From Owenweeksia sp965214115 (GTDB taxonomy: Bacteria; Bacteroidota; Bacteroidia; Flavobacteriales; Schleiferiaceae): a DNA stretch of 64,000 bases. Both the position numbers and the translations under genes were made by a program. Under the pieces are notes generated by a model, which saw nothing but the letters and a program-made list of their open reading frames with translations, was not told where the DNA came from and made no database searches. Positions 49,675-59,203 of the stretch are shown here, piece after piece. Positions within the stretch are counted from its first letter, which is position 1. Each line of letters opens with the position of its first letter. Where the stretch lies: positions 558,001 through 622,000 of the forward strand of contig CBDCAU010000003.1 in assembly GCA_965214115.1 (NCBI GenBank), in the 5' to 3' direction.

Positions 49675-50703
49675 ATGCCCAAGGTTTCCATCATTTTGCC
49701 CAATTACAATCACGCGGAATATCTACCCAAGCGACTCGAAAGTATTCAAAACCAAACTTTTAAGGATTGGGAACTCATTCTTTTAGATGATTGTTCCACG
49801 GATGGCAGCCACGAAATTTTACGGCAATTTGCAGATGGCCGCCCCGAAATTCAAACTGTCTTTAACAAGAAAAATTCGGGCAGTCCTTTTTATCAATGGA
49901 ATCGAGGTGCGGCGATGGCAAATGGCGATTATCTGTGGTTTGCGGAAAGTGATGATTTTTGTGATGATAAATTGTTGGAAAAACTCGTTCCTATTTTAGA
50001 TAAATATTCTGCAGTTTCCATCGCTTATGCGCAAACTTATTTGGTAAACGAGCAAAATGAAATCTTGAACAGCTATTCGGAAAATCTGCGATTCATCTAT
50101 AAATCAGAGGATTGGAATCAAGATTTTATCAAAAATGGCGAAGAGGCTTGCCGCGATTGGCTGCTCTTTCACAACCCGATTCCCAATGCAAGCGGCGCGC
50201 TGATTCGGAGGAAAAGTTTTGAAAAAGCGGGCGGCGCACCCACCGATATGAAGTTGAACGGCGATTGGTTTTTGTATTCCAAATTATTGATTGACAATGA
50301 TTTGGCGTTTTGCGCGGAGCATCTCAATTATTTCCGCGTCCATCCAAAAACACAACGGGAACGGGCGCGGCAAGATGCCACCGCCTATTTTGAAATCATC
50401 CGTATCAACGATTTTATCAAAAAAAATGTGGCCAAAAGTGAGAAAAATGCAACAACTGCAATGCAAGAAGTAGCGAGCTGGTGGATTGGCAGTTTGCCCT
50501 ATCAAAACTGGAACAAAAAATTTTGGCAACAAAACCGAAAGTTATATACTTATTTTAAAGACTATAAAAACGCACTTTGGTGGCATATTTTTCTCACTTT
50601 TGTGATTGTGGCATTTCGCAAGATTCTTTTCAAAACCGGACTTTTGAAACCCGCCAAAGCTTTGCGGAAAAAATTATTTCCCAATAAATATTTTGAGTAT
50701 TGA
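49675..50703 (+). CDS. Glycosyltransferase family 2
   Basis: 342 residues, GT-A fold. SIILPNYNHAEYLPKRLESI opens the domain, and LLDDCSTDGSHE plus WFAESDDFCDD contain the nucleotide-sugar and metal-binding acidic residues. The C-terminal ~60 residues include a hydrophobic stretch (WWHIFLTFVIVAFRKILF) that could anchor it to the membrane. Start ATG 49675, 2 bases after the sulfotransferase stop. Confidence 0.9.
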   Translation: MPKVSIILPNYNHAEYLPKRLESIQNQTFKDWELILLDDCSTDGSHEILRQFADGRPEIQTVFNKKNSGSPFYQWNRGAAMANGDYLWFAESDDFCDDKLLEKLVPILDKYSAVSIAYAQTYLVNEQNEILNSYSENLRFIYKSEDWNQDFIKNGEEACRDWLLFHNPIPNASGALIRRKSFEKAGGAPTDMKLNGDWFLYSKLLIDNDLAFCAEHLNYFRVHPKTQRERARQDATAYFEIIRINDFIKKNVAKSEKNATTAMQEVASWWIGSLPYQNWNKKFWQQNRKLYTYFKDYKNALWWHIFLTFVIVAFRKILFKTGLLKPAKALRKKLFPNKYFEY

Positions 50704-51569
50704 TTATTGAGTTTTCCATCATCGTCCCGATTTTCAACGCCGAAAAAACGCTGGGCGAAACTTTGCAGTCCATTGAAAATCAAAGTTATAAAAATTTTGA
50801 AGTGATTTTGGTGAACGATGTAAGTCAGGACAAAAGCTTGGCGATTGCCAAAGAGTGGCGAGATGCCAATCCGGATTTGGAAGTAAAAATCATCTCCAAG
50901 AAAAAAAACAAAGGATTGGGTGCAACGCGCAATACCGGCATCAAAAAAGCCAAAAAGGAATGGATTTCTTTATTAGATGCCGATGACATTTGGGACAGCC
51001 AAAAGTTAAAAAAAATGGCTGATTTTATCCTTAAAAATGAGGCCGATGTTTGTTATCATTCGGTCACCGTTTTTGGCTTGGAAAAAGAAAGAAAGCGCAA
51101 TGTTTTTCAAGTAGCTTCGGTGGAGGAAATTTTGAAAAAAGGCAGCCCCTTGATTCCCTCAGCCTCCATCATCAAAAAAGAAATTTGCCGAGAATTTCCC
51201 TTTTCGGAAAACCGCGCGCACCACGGCGCCGAGGATATTCACTTGTGGGTGAGGCTCTTACACGCGGAAAAGAAATTCCGTCCGCTGGATGAAACTTTAA
51301 CGCGCTACCGTGAAACGGGCGGAATGAGCACCCATTTGCCTATCCATTTAAAAAACGTTTTCCGCGTTTTGGAAGACTTGAACGGTCAAGATTATTTTGA
51401 TGAACTCAGCTTGGCGCGCGCCAAGAAGCGCAAATTTTTTGAGGCGGGCCGATTTTGGCACAAACGCGGCCGCCATCAGCGCGCCCATAATTATTACAGC
51501 CTTGGCGATCTGAAAAGTATGAAAATCGCGGGGCTGCGCTTCCTGAATTTCTTGGGGATTTCTATCTGA
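50700..51569 (+). CDS. Glycosyltransferase family 2
   Basis: 289 residues. SIIVPIFNAEKTLGETLQSI and SLLDADDIWDSQKLKKM are the GT-A motifs; HGAEDIHLWVRLLH supplies the catalytic-base region. The TTG start at 50700 overlaps the previous stop by 4 bases. The gene converges on the O-antigen ligase, with an 8-base overlap of their ends. Confidence 0.88.
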   Translation: MIIEFSIIVPIFNAEKTLGETLQSIENQSYKNFEVILVNDVSQDKSLAIAKEWRDANPDLEVKIISKKKNKGLGATRNTGIKKAKKEWISLLDADDIWDSQKLKKMADFILKNEADVCYHSVTVFGLEKERKRNVFQVASVEEILKKGSPLIPSASIIKKEICREFPFSENRAHHGAEDIHLWVRLLHAEKKFRPLDETLTRYRETGGMSTHLPIHLKNVFRVLEDLNGQDYFDELSLARAKKRKFFEAGRFWHKRGRHQRAHNYYSLGDLKSMKIAGLRFLNFLGISI

Positions 51570-53484
51570 GCGGAATGTTGCGCGCTTCCAGATAAAATTG
51601 CACGAATTGCTGGGGGTTTTTCGGGTCGCGCTTTTCGATGGTGCGAATCATTTTTTGGTATCTACCGTGCTGATTTTTAGTGGCTACCAAGCTGGGCAGG
51701 GTGCGAGAAAGCAGGTTGAGATACCGCTGGTTTTGGATGTCGGGCTGCAATTGGTTCAACGCAAATTGTGCTTTGGCAAACTCCTTTTTCTGCAAATAAA
51801 TTTCGGCAATCCCCAGTTGGCCAGTGGCAAAAGTGGGCGAAATTTTCACCGCTTTTTCGTAAAACGGCAATGCTTCATCCGGTTTTTTCTGCACCATTTT
51901 CACTTGAGCCGCCTGTCCCAAAACTACAATATTATTGGGGTGTAAATCGAGTGCCCACTGCGCGTCTTCCCAAGCGCCCGCTTGGTTTTTCAGCACCAAT
52001 TTTCCAAGGGAGCTATAATAAGGAAGCGGATTGGCGAAGGGGTCCATATTGTAAAATGCGTTCATCGCGCTCTCGGCGGCAGGGATGATTTTTTGGGCGT
52101 TTCGCGCGGCGTTTGCTTCTTGCACTTCTTTTGAAAATTGCTCCCCTTGCATTCTGAAATAGCTAACAATCAAAGAGAAAAGAGCGAAACCCCCCAACAG
52201 AACCAAAAGCGGTTTGGCGGCGATTTTCAAAGATTTTTTATCACCGCCGTGGCTAACCGCGAGTGCCACCAAACTGAAAATCAAAACGTTGTGCGGCGTC
52301 CGTTCCAAGGGAAAGTCGGTGAGCGAAAAAATGAGGTAAGCGCATAATCCGAAGATTGTAAAAATGGAAAGTGCCCATTCGGATTTTGTTTGGGCCGTTT
52401 TCAATTTTCGCGAAAGCGATAAAAAAGAGGAGAAAAACACGGCCAAAAAACAGAGCAAAGCCAAAATTCCAGACTCGCTCAAAATCCACAAAAAATCATT
52501 GTGAGGCCGCTGGATGTGGGTGATTCCTTGGCGCACGCTATCGTCCAAGCCGGACAGGCCATATTTTGGAAAATGGATTTTCCAGTTGCCGGCGCCCACG
52601 CCGAGCAGCGGTTTTTCCTGCGCCATTTGAAGGCTGGCTTTCCAGTACAATTGGCGGTTTTGCAAGGTGGAACTGTCGCCGATGTTTTGGCGGATGCCCT
52701 CCACCGAAAACATCGCGACCAATAAAACGACCGCCAATCCCAAGGAAATTCCTACGGTTTTTACTGGGAATTTTACTTCCAATTGCTTTCGCTTTTTGGA
52801 TAAAAAGAAAACGATAAATGAAATCGCCGACGCGCCGAAAACCCCCAGCCACACACCGCGCGTTCGTAAAACGAAAATTTCGGCGACGATAAGAAAAAGT
52901 AAAACCAGCGAGGTTTTTTGCCAAACTTTTTTAAACAAAACGGCGCCCATCCCCGCAAAGGGCAGCGACAACATCAGGGCGGACGAGAGTAAGTTTTTGT
53001 GGCTGAAGGTGGCTTTTACGGTGTAAATATCATCGGCAAAATCGCCGCTGCCGATGGCCCGAAAAATACTGACGAGGGAGGCCAAGGCGGTAATTCCACC
53101 GAAGACGATGGCGGCTTTTATCAGTATTTCCTTGGAAAGTTTTTCGGTTTGAAACAACAATAAAATTAGTCCTAAATAGCTGAACGACAGACCGTAACGA
53201 CTGGCCGTGGCCCAGCTCTCCACCGCATTGATGGCCTGTGAGGACGATGCCAAGCTGAGCAAGACCAGCCCGCCGAGGGCTGCCCAAGCCAAGGGAAAAT
53301 GCGGGACGGTTTTGAATTTCGCGAAAAGCAATAAAAGCACGCCGACCAAAACCATCGCCGAGACAAAAAGCTGACGCGGCAAAAGGGTGAAATCCACCAG
53401 CGATTCCACATAAATGAGTGGCAACAAGGCAAAAAGCGCAAAAATAAAAATGCGGAAAATCCCGCTGGAGGAGTTGTCGGCCAT
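51562..53484 (-). CDS. O-antigen ligase-like membrane protein with C-terminal TPR region
   Basis: 640 residues from ATG 53484. About twelve helices span residues 10-430, with the Wzy_C segment GVGAGNWKIHFPKYGLSGLD and the catalytic-type HIQRPHNDFLWILSESG. The final ~170 residues are TPR-like (VVLGQAAQVKMVQKKPDEAL, FAKAQFALNQLQPDIQNQRY). Such proteins join or polymerise glycans in the periplasm. Together with the ABC exporter it argues for transfer of a finished chain onto a lipid or protein acceptor. Confidence 0.87.
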   Translation of the reverse strand: MADNSSSGIFRIFIFALFALLPLIYVESLVDFTLLPRQLFVSAMVLVGVLLLLFAKFKTVPHFPLAWAALGGLVLLSLASSSQAINAVESWATASRYGLSFSYLGLILLLFQTEKLSKEILIKAAIVFGGITALASLVSIFRAIGSGDFADDIYTVKATFSHKNLLSSALMLSLPFAGMGAVLFKKVWQKTSLVLLFLIVAEIFVLRTRGVWLGVFGASAISFIVFFLSKKRKQLEVKFPVKTVGISLGLAVVLLVAMFSVEGIRQNIGDSSTLQNRQLYWKASLQMAQEKPLLGVGAGNWKIHFPKYGLSGLDDSVRQGITHIQRPHNDFLWILSESGILALLCFLAVFFSSFLSLSRKLKTAQTKSEWALSIFTIFGLCAYLIFSLTDFPLERTPHNVLIFSLVALAVSHGGDKKSLKIAAKPLLVLLGGFALFSLIVSYFRMQGEQFSKEVQEANAARNAQKIIPAAESAMNAFYNMDPFANPLPYYSSLGKLVLKNQAGAWEDAQWALDLHPNNIVVLGQAAQVKMVQKKPDEALPFYEKAVKISPTFATGQLGIAEIYLQKKEFAKAQFALNQLQPDIQNQRYLNLLSRTLPSLVATKNQHGRYQKMIRTIEKRDPKNPQQFVQFYLEARNIPLR

Positions 53485-53625
53485 CAAAAAATGTTTCCGC
53501 CAAAACTACATATTGACAAGTTGCCACGAGCAATTCGTCGGTTTTTGCGTTAAGCCGATATTAAGAAAATTCTTATCGAACCCGAATCTCCTAAAAAGAA
53601 AAAACGGCTGCCGCGCAAATTTACT

Positions 53626-54222
53626 TTGGGCGAAAGAAGCTGGCGTTACCACAATTATTTTAAACGCACGGGCCGCTATAAATTCATCGGCAAAAACCTG
53701 TTGCGGCTGCTGGCCGTCATTACAATTTTTGGTCTATCCGTTTGGTTGATAACTACTTACGTAATTGATTTAGACCAAATGGAGGAGATGATTTTCTCGC
53801 GACTCCCCAATTGGCTCATCGTTTTCACCCTCTTTTTAAGCGAATGTTTCACCGGAATTTTGCCGCCGGATATGTTCATTTTATGGGCCAGAACCTTTGC
53901 GCGGCCTTATTTGATCGTGTTGCTTTTGTCCACGGTTTCCTACGCGGGCGGCATCATAAGTTGGTGGTATGGCACCAAACTGCAGAAGTTGCCGCGCGTC
54001 CATAAATGGGTGTACGGCAAATTCTACGAGCAATTTGCGCTATTCAAAAAATACGGTGGCTTGGTCATTTTCATCTCGGCGATGACGCCGCTGCCGTTTT
54101 CACCCGTCAGCGTGGTGGCGGGGGTGGTTCAATATCCGCTTTCGCGTTATCTCTTGGTCGCTTTAAGCCGATTTTTGCGGTTCTTTCTATATGCCTTTGT
54201 TTTTTATAAAATTGTGGTATGA
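53626..54222 (+). CDS. VTT/YqaA-type membrane protein
   Basis: 198 residues from TTG 53626. Helices near residues 28-45, 65-85, 90-110, 145-160 and 175-197, with FTGILPPDMFILWARTFARP and SAMTPLPFSPVSVVAGVVQY, match the VTT (SNARE-associated/DedA-like) family of lipid scramblase-like proteins. The open frame continues upstream to 53554 with the basic stretch PKKKKRLPRKFTLGE. No ATG, GTG or further TTG exists there, so the true start may be TTG 53626, CTG 53608 or a rare ATT at 53560. Confidence 0.75.
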   Translation: MGERSWRYHNYFKRTGRYKFIGKNLLRLLAVITIFGLSVWLITTYVIDLDQMEEMIFSRLPNWLIVFTLFLSECFTGILPPDMFILWARTFARPYLIVLLLSTVSYAGGIISWWYGTKLQKLPRVHKWVYGKFYEQFALFKKYGGLVIFISAMTPLPFSPVSVVAGVVQYPLSRYLLVALSRFLRFFLYAFVFYKIVV

Positions 54223-54330
54223 GGATGTAATTTGGTAATTAGTAATTCAAAGGAAACTCAATTATAATTCAGTTGTAATTTCAACTTCTTTTTTTAATCG
54301 TAAATCGTAAATTTAAAATCGACAATAAAA

Positions 54331-55512
54331 ATGACTTTACGGCAACTTTTTCAATCGCATTTGGCGCAGACCACCGACTTCCCGATGGGGCTGGAAATCG
54401 AGCGGGCGGAAGGTTCGTTTTTGTTCGATTCGGAAGGGAAAAAACACTTGGATTTGATTTCAGGGATTTCGGTGAGCAATATTGGGCATCGGCATCCTAA
54501 GGTGGTGGAAGCGATTAAAAACCAAGTAGATAAGTATCTGCATTTGATGGTGTACGGCGAGTATGTGCAAAATCCACAAGTGCGGCTGGCCGAAAAATTG
54601 ACGGGGGTTTTGGGGGGTGGTTTGGAGGCGGTTTATTTTGTGAATAGCGGGAGCGAGGCCAATGAAGGCGCGATGAAACTGGCCAAGAGAGCGTCGGGGA
54701 GAAGCGAAATTATCGCGATGAAAAATGCCTATCACGGCAGTACGCAGGGCGTTTTGTCGGTCATCGGAAATGAGGAGTTTAAACGAAACTTCCGACCGCT
54801 AATTCCAGACACAAAAAGCATTCATTTTAATGACATAAATGATTTAACATTTGTAACCGAAAAAACGGCTGCTGTTTTAGTAGAACCCGTGCAGGGCGAA
54901 GCGGGTTACATTTCGCCCCAAAAAAATTATCTAAAAAAATTGCGTGAAAGATGCGACGAAACGGGGGCGCTCTTAATTTTTGATGAAGTGCAAACGGGAT
55001 TTGGGCGCACGGGCAGTTTGTTTGCTTTTCAGAAATATGGGGTGGTTCCGGATATTATCACCTTGGCGAAGGGAATGGGAGGGGGGATGCCAATCGGGGC
55101 GTTTGTTTCTTCCAAAAAATTGATGGATCATCTGAAAGAAAATCCTTTGCTCGGACACATTAGCACTTTCGGCGGGCACCCGGTGAGTTGCGCGGCGGCT
55201 TTGGCAAATTTGAACGTAATTTTAGAGGAAAACCTTATCGAAAAAATTCCCGAAAAGGAGGCGTTTTTCAAGGAAAGATTGCAACATTCCAAAATAAAAG
55301 AAACACGCGGCACGGGACTGATGCTGGCGGTGCAATTTGAAGATTTTCAGCAGGTGGAAAAGGTAATTGCGCACTGCATCGAAAATAGTGTGATTACCGA
55401 CTGGTTCTTGTTTTGCGACAGCGCGCTGCGGCTGGCGCCCCCGCTAAATATATCATTAGAAGAAATGGAAATGGCGTGCGAGGTGATATTGGAAGGTGTT
55501 GCAAAATTGTAA
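54331..55512 (+). CDS. Class III PLP aminotransferase (acetylornithine-type)
   Basis: 393 residues. VNSGSEANEGAMKLAKRASG binds the PLP phosphate, LLIFDEVQTGFGRTGS holds the ring aspartate, and TLAKGMGGGMPIGAF holds the PLP lysine. Length and motifs fit the acetylornithine / 4-aminobutyrate group; no arg gene is adjacent, so the substrate stays open. ATG 54331. Confidence 0.88.
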   Translation: MTLRQLFQSHLAQTTDFPMGLEIERAEGSFLFDSEGKKHLDLISGISVSNIGHRHPKVVEAIKNQVDKYLHLMVYGEYVQNPQVRLAEKLTGVLGGGLEAVYFVNSGSEANEGAMKLAKRASGRSEIIAMKNAYHGSTQGVLSVIGNEEFKRNFRPLIPDTKSIHFNDINDLTFVTEKTAAVLVEPVQGEAGYISPQKNYLKKLRERCDETGALLIFDEVQTGFGRTGSLFAFQKYGVVPDIITLAKGMGGGMPIGAFVSSKKLMDHLKENPLLGHISTFGGHPVSCAAALANLNVILEENLIEKIPEKEAFFKERLQHSKIKETRGTGLMLAVQFEDFQQVEKVIAHCIENSVITDWFLFCDSALRLAPPLNISLEEMEMACEVILEGVAKL

Positions 55513-55531
55513 ATCTTTTAGCTGCTAAAAG

Positions 55532-56062
55532 TCACCGCTTTTCTTGAATGAAATTTTTCATTATCCAAAACGACAATAATCCTCCCACCAAACTTTTTAT
55601 CAAAAGTCCGGGCAAAAGCCGTATCAAGGCCTCGAATAATTTGGATACATCCGATTGAAAAAAATAGAGGACAAAAAAACCGCAAATCAAGAGCAAAATA
55701 TGCGCACGGAAAAATTGTAAAATGTAATGGAAAAAGGTTTGTTCAGTTTTGCGAATGGCCCATCCCAAAAAATAACAAACGGGCACAAATCCCCACAGAA
55801 AACCGGCCGTAACGGCGGAATCTCCAAACAACTTTTCCCAGCCCGCCGTGAAGCCCGCAAAGACAGGCAGACCCAATCCGCCGAGAATCAAATAAGCCAG
55901 CGCAATGGCCGCGCCCAGCCGCTTTCCCGCGATGGCGGCCACAGTGAAAAGCACCAAAGTTTGCAGCGAAACCGGCACGGGGCCGGCGCTGAATTTTATC
56001 GGCGCGAGAAGGCAACAGGCCAAAATGCCAACTATAAAAAGCAGCCAGTTTTTTTTATCCAT
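55532..56062 (-). CDS. bioY: Biotin transporter S component BioY
   Basis: 176 residues from ATG 56062, 24 codons into the open frame. Six helices; AGPVPVSLQTLVLFTVAAIA and GLGLPVFAGFTAGWEKLFG are the BioY signatures. It binds biotin as the S unit of an ECF transporter or acts alone. ECF ATPase genes are not in the window. Start overlaps the MATE gene's last 8 bases. Confidence 0.9.
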   Translation of the reverse strand: MDKKNWLLFIVGILACCLLAPIKFSAGPVPVSLQTLVLFTVAAIAGKRLGAAIALAYLILGGLGLPVFAGFTAGWEKLFGDSAVTAGFLWGFVPVCYFLGWAIRKTEQTFFHYILQFFRAHILLLICGFFVLYFFQSDVSKLFEALIRLLPGLLIKSLVGGLLSFWIMKNFIQEKR

Positions 56063-57389
56063 TGATGATTTTTTTGCACCGATATTCAAAGCGGCCGTAG
56101 AGCAAAACGGCGGCGAAAATAAGGCCGAGCGCAAGGCCGTACCAAACGCCGAGCGGCCCCATTTCCCAGACGATTCCCATTAGATAGGCGGGCAACAAAC
56201 CGAAAATCCAATAGCTGACAAAAGTGAGCAAAGTGGGGAGGCGGGTATCCGATATTCCGCGCAAAGCACCGAGCGCAACTACCTGAGCGCCATCGAATAA
56301 CTGAAAGAAAACGGCTACGAAAAAAAGTTGGGAAGCGGTTTTCATCACGTCAATATCATTGGTATAAAAAGTGGGAAACCAATCTTTGCCAAGGAAAAAT
56401 ACCACTCCGCACTTTCCCATAAAAATAAGCGTGATAAAGAGACAAGTGCGGCCAGCTTCGCGCATCGTCTGGAAATTTCTGGCACCCAATTGATTTCCGA
56501 CACGGACGGTGGCCGCCGCGCCCAAACCCGTGGCCATCATATAACTCAGCGATACCAAACTGATAGCGATCTGATGAGCGGCCAAGGCCTCCGCGCTGAT
56601 TTGCCCCACAAAGATGGCGGCCACCGCAAAAGCAGAAACTTCAAAAATATATTGAACGCCCGAAGGCAAGCCAATGTCCAGTATTTTTTTAAAGGTACTT
56701 TTCTGCCATTTTTTGATCAAAAATTGTTTCAAATAAATATGAAATTTGGGATGCCTAAAAATGTACAAATACATTGCAAAAGCCATTAAGAAACGGGCGG
56801 CCAAAGTGGCATAGCCGGCGCCATTCAATCCCAACATCGGGAAGCCCCAATGGCCATAAATCAAAAGATAATTGAAAAAAATATTGAGCAAATTAGCGCC
56901 CAGCGAGGCGAGCATCGCAAAGCGGGTGTCGCTCAACCCTTCGGCGAATTGCTTCAAAGTAAGAAAGTACATCAGCGGAAAGTTGCTGAAAACCAAAATG
57001 ATAAGATAAGGGGTGGCCAAGGTTTCCACCGTTTTTTCCTGTCCCATCAAATGGGTGAATCTGGAAAAAATCAGAACGGCGATGAGGATGAAAACGGAAG
57101 TAATAGCATTGATGGCGAGGCCGTGGCGGAGAAAGCTGCCCACTTTTTCGCGCTTGCCTTGGCCATCCGCGTTGGCGATTGGCGGGGTGATTCCCATCGA
57201 CATCCCGATGCCGAAAACGAGGGGCACCACAAAAATGGAATTGGCGAAAGCCGCCGCCGCCAGCGGGATGGTGCCAAGTTGGCCCAGCATAATGCTGTCG
57301 GCCAAGCCCACCAAGACGTGGCCGAACTGGCCAATCATCACGGGCCAAGCCAGCGTCCAAGTTTTTCGGAAATGTTCGCGATACGTCAC
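56055..57389 (-). CDS. MATE-family efflux transporter
   Basis: 444 residues, GTG start, twelve helices. WTLAWPVMIGQFGHVLVGLA with DSIMLGQLG opens the first half, and LDIGLPSGVQYIFEVSAFAV begins the repeated second half, as in the NorM/DinF families. It exports cationic drugs or metabolites using Na+ or H+. It shares an 8-base overlap with bioY downstream, so both are probably cotranscribed. Confidence 0.92.
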   Translation of the reverse strand: MTYREHFRKTWTLAWPVMIGQFGHVLVGLADSIMLGQLGTIPLAAAAFANSIFVVPLVFGIGMSMGITPPIANADGQGKREKVGSFLRHGLAINAITSVFILIAVLIFSRFTHLMGQEKTVETLATPYLIILVFSNFPLMYFLTLKQFAEGLSDTRFAMLASLGANLLNIFFNYLLIYGHWGFPMLGLNGAGYATLAARFLMAFAMYLYIFRHPKFHIYLKQFLIKKWQKSTFKKILDIGLPSGVQYIFEVSAFAVAAIFVGQISAEALAAHQIAISLVSLSYMMATGLGAAATVRVGNQLGARNFQTMREAGRTCLFITLIFMGKCGVVFFLGKDWFPTFYTNDIDVMKTASQLFFVAVFFQLFDGAQVVALGALRGISDTRLPTLLTFVSYWIFGLLPAYLMGIVWEMGPLGVWYGLALGLIFAAVLLYGRFEYRCKKIING

Positions 57390-57424
57390 GGCAAACTCTT
57401 AAGAAAATTGCCGCGCGAAAGTAG

Positions 57425-57679
57425 CTACGCCAAAACGGGCTCGGCCATTTCGGCATCGGCTGCGTGGCGGCTGATTTCGCGCTCGTAAAACGAGCTGGCG
57501 CAGTCCAAGAGATTCGCGATTTCGGTGACCAATTCGTCTTCCTCGCCCTGAATTTCATCCATCCATTCCAGTTCGTCGTGGTTCACGTTCCAAACGAAAC
57601 GCGGGTACTGGGTATGCACGATGTAAAATTCCTCGGGATTGTCCGAATTGTCCGCCAAAAGAAAGTGGGGAACTATCAT
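57425..57679 (-). CDS. Small acidic protein of unknown function
   Basis: 84 residues from ATG 57679. MIVPHFLLADNSDNPEEFYI is followed by HTQYPRFVWNVNHDELEWMD and an acidic helix, ending in AEMAEPVLA. There is no signal or membrane segment. It lies between the sigma-54 activator and the MATE gene on the same strand. The codon pattern and conserved-looking aromatics support a real gene. No family was recognised. Confidence 0.65.
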   Translation of the reverse strand: MIVPHFLLADNSDNPEEFYIVHTQYPRFVWNVNHDELEWMDEIQGEEDELVTEIANLLDCASSFYEREISRHAADAEMAEPVLA

Positions 57680-57762
57680 TTTGATTGGTTTAAAATCCCG
57701 ATAAAAATAGAAAAACCTTTTAAAAGACAAGGGATTTGAGTGAAAAAATTGAAAATCCGTAT

Positions 57763-58926
57763 CTATTTGCTGGCAAACATTTTTACGTCGGCTTCGCTAA
57801 CCTCCGCCGCGCCCAGTATTATCAGGCGCTCCACCACGTTTCGCAGTTCGCGGATATTGCCCGTCCAGTCAATTTCCTGCAAGGATTTCAAAGCGCCTTT
57901 CGAGAATTTTTTGACCGCCGTGCCTTGTTCTTGCGCGATTTTTTTCGCGAAATACTCCGTCAAGAGCGGGATATCTTCCTTGCGGTCGTTCAGCGCGGGC
58001 ACTTTTATTAATATGACGCTGAGGCGGTGGTACAAATCTTCGCGAAATTCCCCATCGGCGATTTCTTTTTGGAGGTTTTTGTTGGTGGCGGCCAGCACAC
58101 GGACATCCACTTTTATCTCTTTGTCGCCGCCCACCGGCGTGATTTTTCCCTCCTGCAAGGCGCGCAAAACTTTGGCTTGGGCGCTCAAACTCATATCGCC
58201 GATTTCATCCAAAAAAATAGTGCCTTTGTTGGCCAGTTCAAATTTTCCCTTGCGGTCTTTCACGGCGGAAGTAAACGCGCCTTTTTTATGCCCAAACAGC
58301 TCGCTTTCAATTAGTTCCGATGGGATGGCCGCGCAATTTACTTCGATCATCGGCGCTTTGTTGCGCTCGCTTTTTTGATGGATCCAATGCGCCACCAGCT
58401 CTTTTCCCGTGCCGTTTGGTCCAGTAATTAAAACGCGGGCATCGGTCGGCGCCACCTTTTCGATCATTTCTTTGATGGAATCCAGCGCTTTGCTTTCGCC
58501 GATCATTTGAAAATTCTTGCCCACTTTCTTTTTTAGCGTCTTGTTTTCTTTTACTAATACCGTGCGGTCCAGCGCGTTGCGAACGGTGCTGAGCAAGCGG
58601 TTCAAATCCGGTGGCTTGGAAATGTAATCGTATGCGCCTTTTTTCATCAAGTCCACGGCGGTGTCCAAATCGCCGTGGCCGGAAATCATAATCGTGGCCG
58701 TGTCGGGATAGTTTTTCACGATTTTTTCAAGCACTTCGATGCCGTCCATCCCCGGCATTTTGATGTCGCAAAGGGCTAAGTCATAGTCGGTTTCGGCGAG
58801 TTTGTCCAAGGCTTGTTTGCCGTTTTCGGCCTCGTCTATTTCAAAGGTTTTGTCTTCGTCGGCGAGTATGTTTCGCAGCACGTTGCGGATGGCCTTTTCG
58901 TCTTCTATAATCAGGATTTTCGCCAT
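57763..58926 (-). CDS. Sigma-54 activator of the NtrC type, without a DNA-binding domain
   Basis: 387 residues from ATG 58926. The receiver has IIEDEKAIRNVLRN and the phosphoacceptor aspartate in LALCDIKMPGMDG. The AAA+ domain has GPNGTGKELVAHWI, FGHKKGAFTSAVKDRKG in place of the canonical GAFTGA, and GTIFLDEIGDMSL. The protein ends at VSEADVKMFASK after the AAA+ lid, where a Fis-type helix-turn-helix normally follows. It could act from solution without a fixed enhancer. The paired kinase is not adjacent. Confidence 0.9.
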   Translation of the reverse strand: MAKILIIEDEKAIRNVLRNILADEDKTFEIDEAENGKQALDKLAETDYDLALCDIKMPGMDGIEVLEKIVKNYPDTATIMISGHGDLDTAVDLMKKGAYDYISKPPDLNRLLSTVRNALDRTVLVKENKTLKKKVGKNFQMIGESKALDSIKEMIEKVAPTDARVLITGPNGTGKELVAHWIHQKSERNKAPMIEVNCAAIPSELIESELFGHKKGAFTSAVKDRKGKFELANKGTIFLDEIGDMSLSAQAKVLRALQEGKITPVGGDKEIKVDVRVLAATNKNLQKEIADGEFREDLYHRLSVILIKVPALNDRKEDIPLLTEYFAKKIAQEQGTAVKKFSKGALKSLQEIDWTGNIRELRNVVERLIILGAAEVSEADVKMFASK

Positions 58927-59121
58927 TGGGAAGTTTTGGGGCGAAGATATAAACACGGGGATACTGGGGCAGGGGGAAAGTGGCGGATTGGTTTCGGTTT
59001 TTCGATGGATAGTTGCGCGTCGCGATGAGTTCCTATAATTAACTGATTCGGTGCAATAGGCCGAGCGGTTTCATTGAGGAGCTAAAAGATTCAGCCCAAA
59101 ATTTCCTACCAATTTTTACCT

Positions 59122-59129
59122 TACTTTTG
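59122..59129 (+). promoter_or_regulatory. Putative -7 element TACTTTTG of the desaturase gene
   Basis: Exact TAnnTTTG match in the 277-base gap before the desaturase; expected start of transcription is near 59136. The remaining sequence of the gap shows no gene or hairpin. Confidence 0.5.
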
Positions 59130-59203
59130 CCGCCCCTTTCTTAGCAAGAGGCTCTTCCAATATCCTCTTTTCGCAAGATTCAGCTAAGTTCCGGACAAGC
59201 TGA

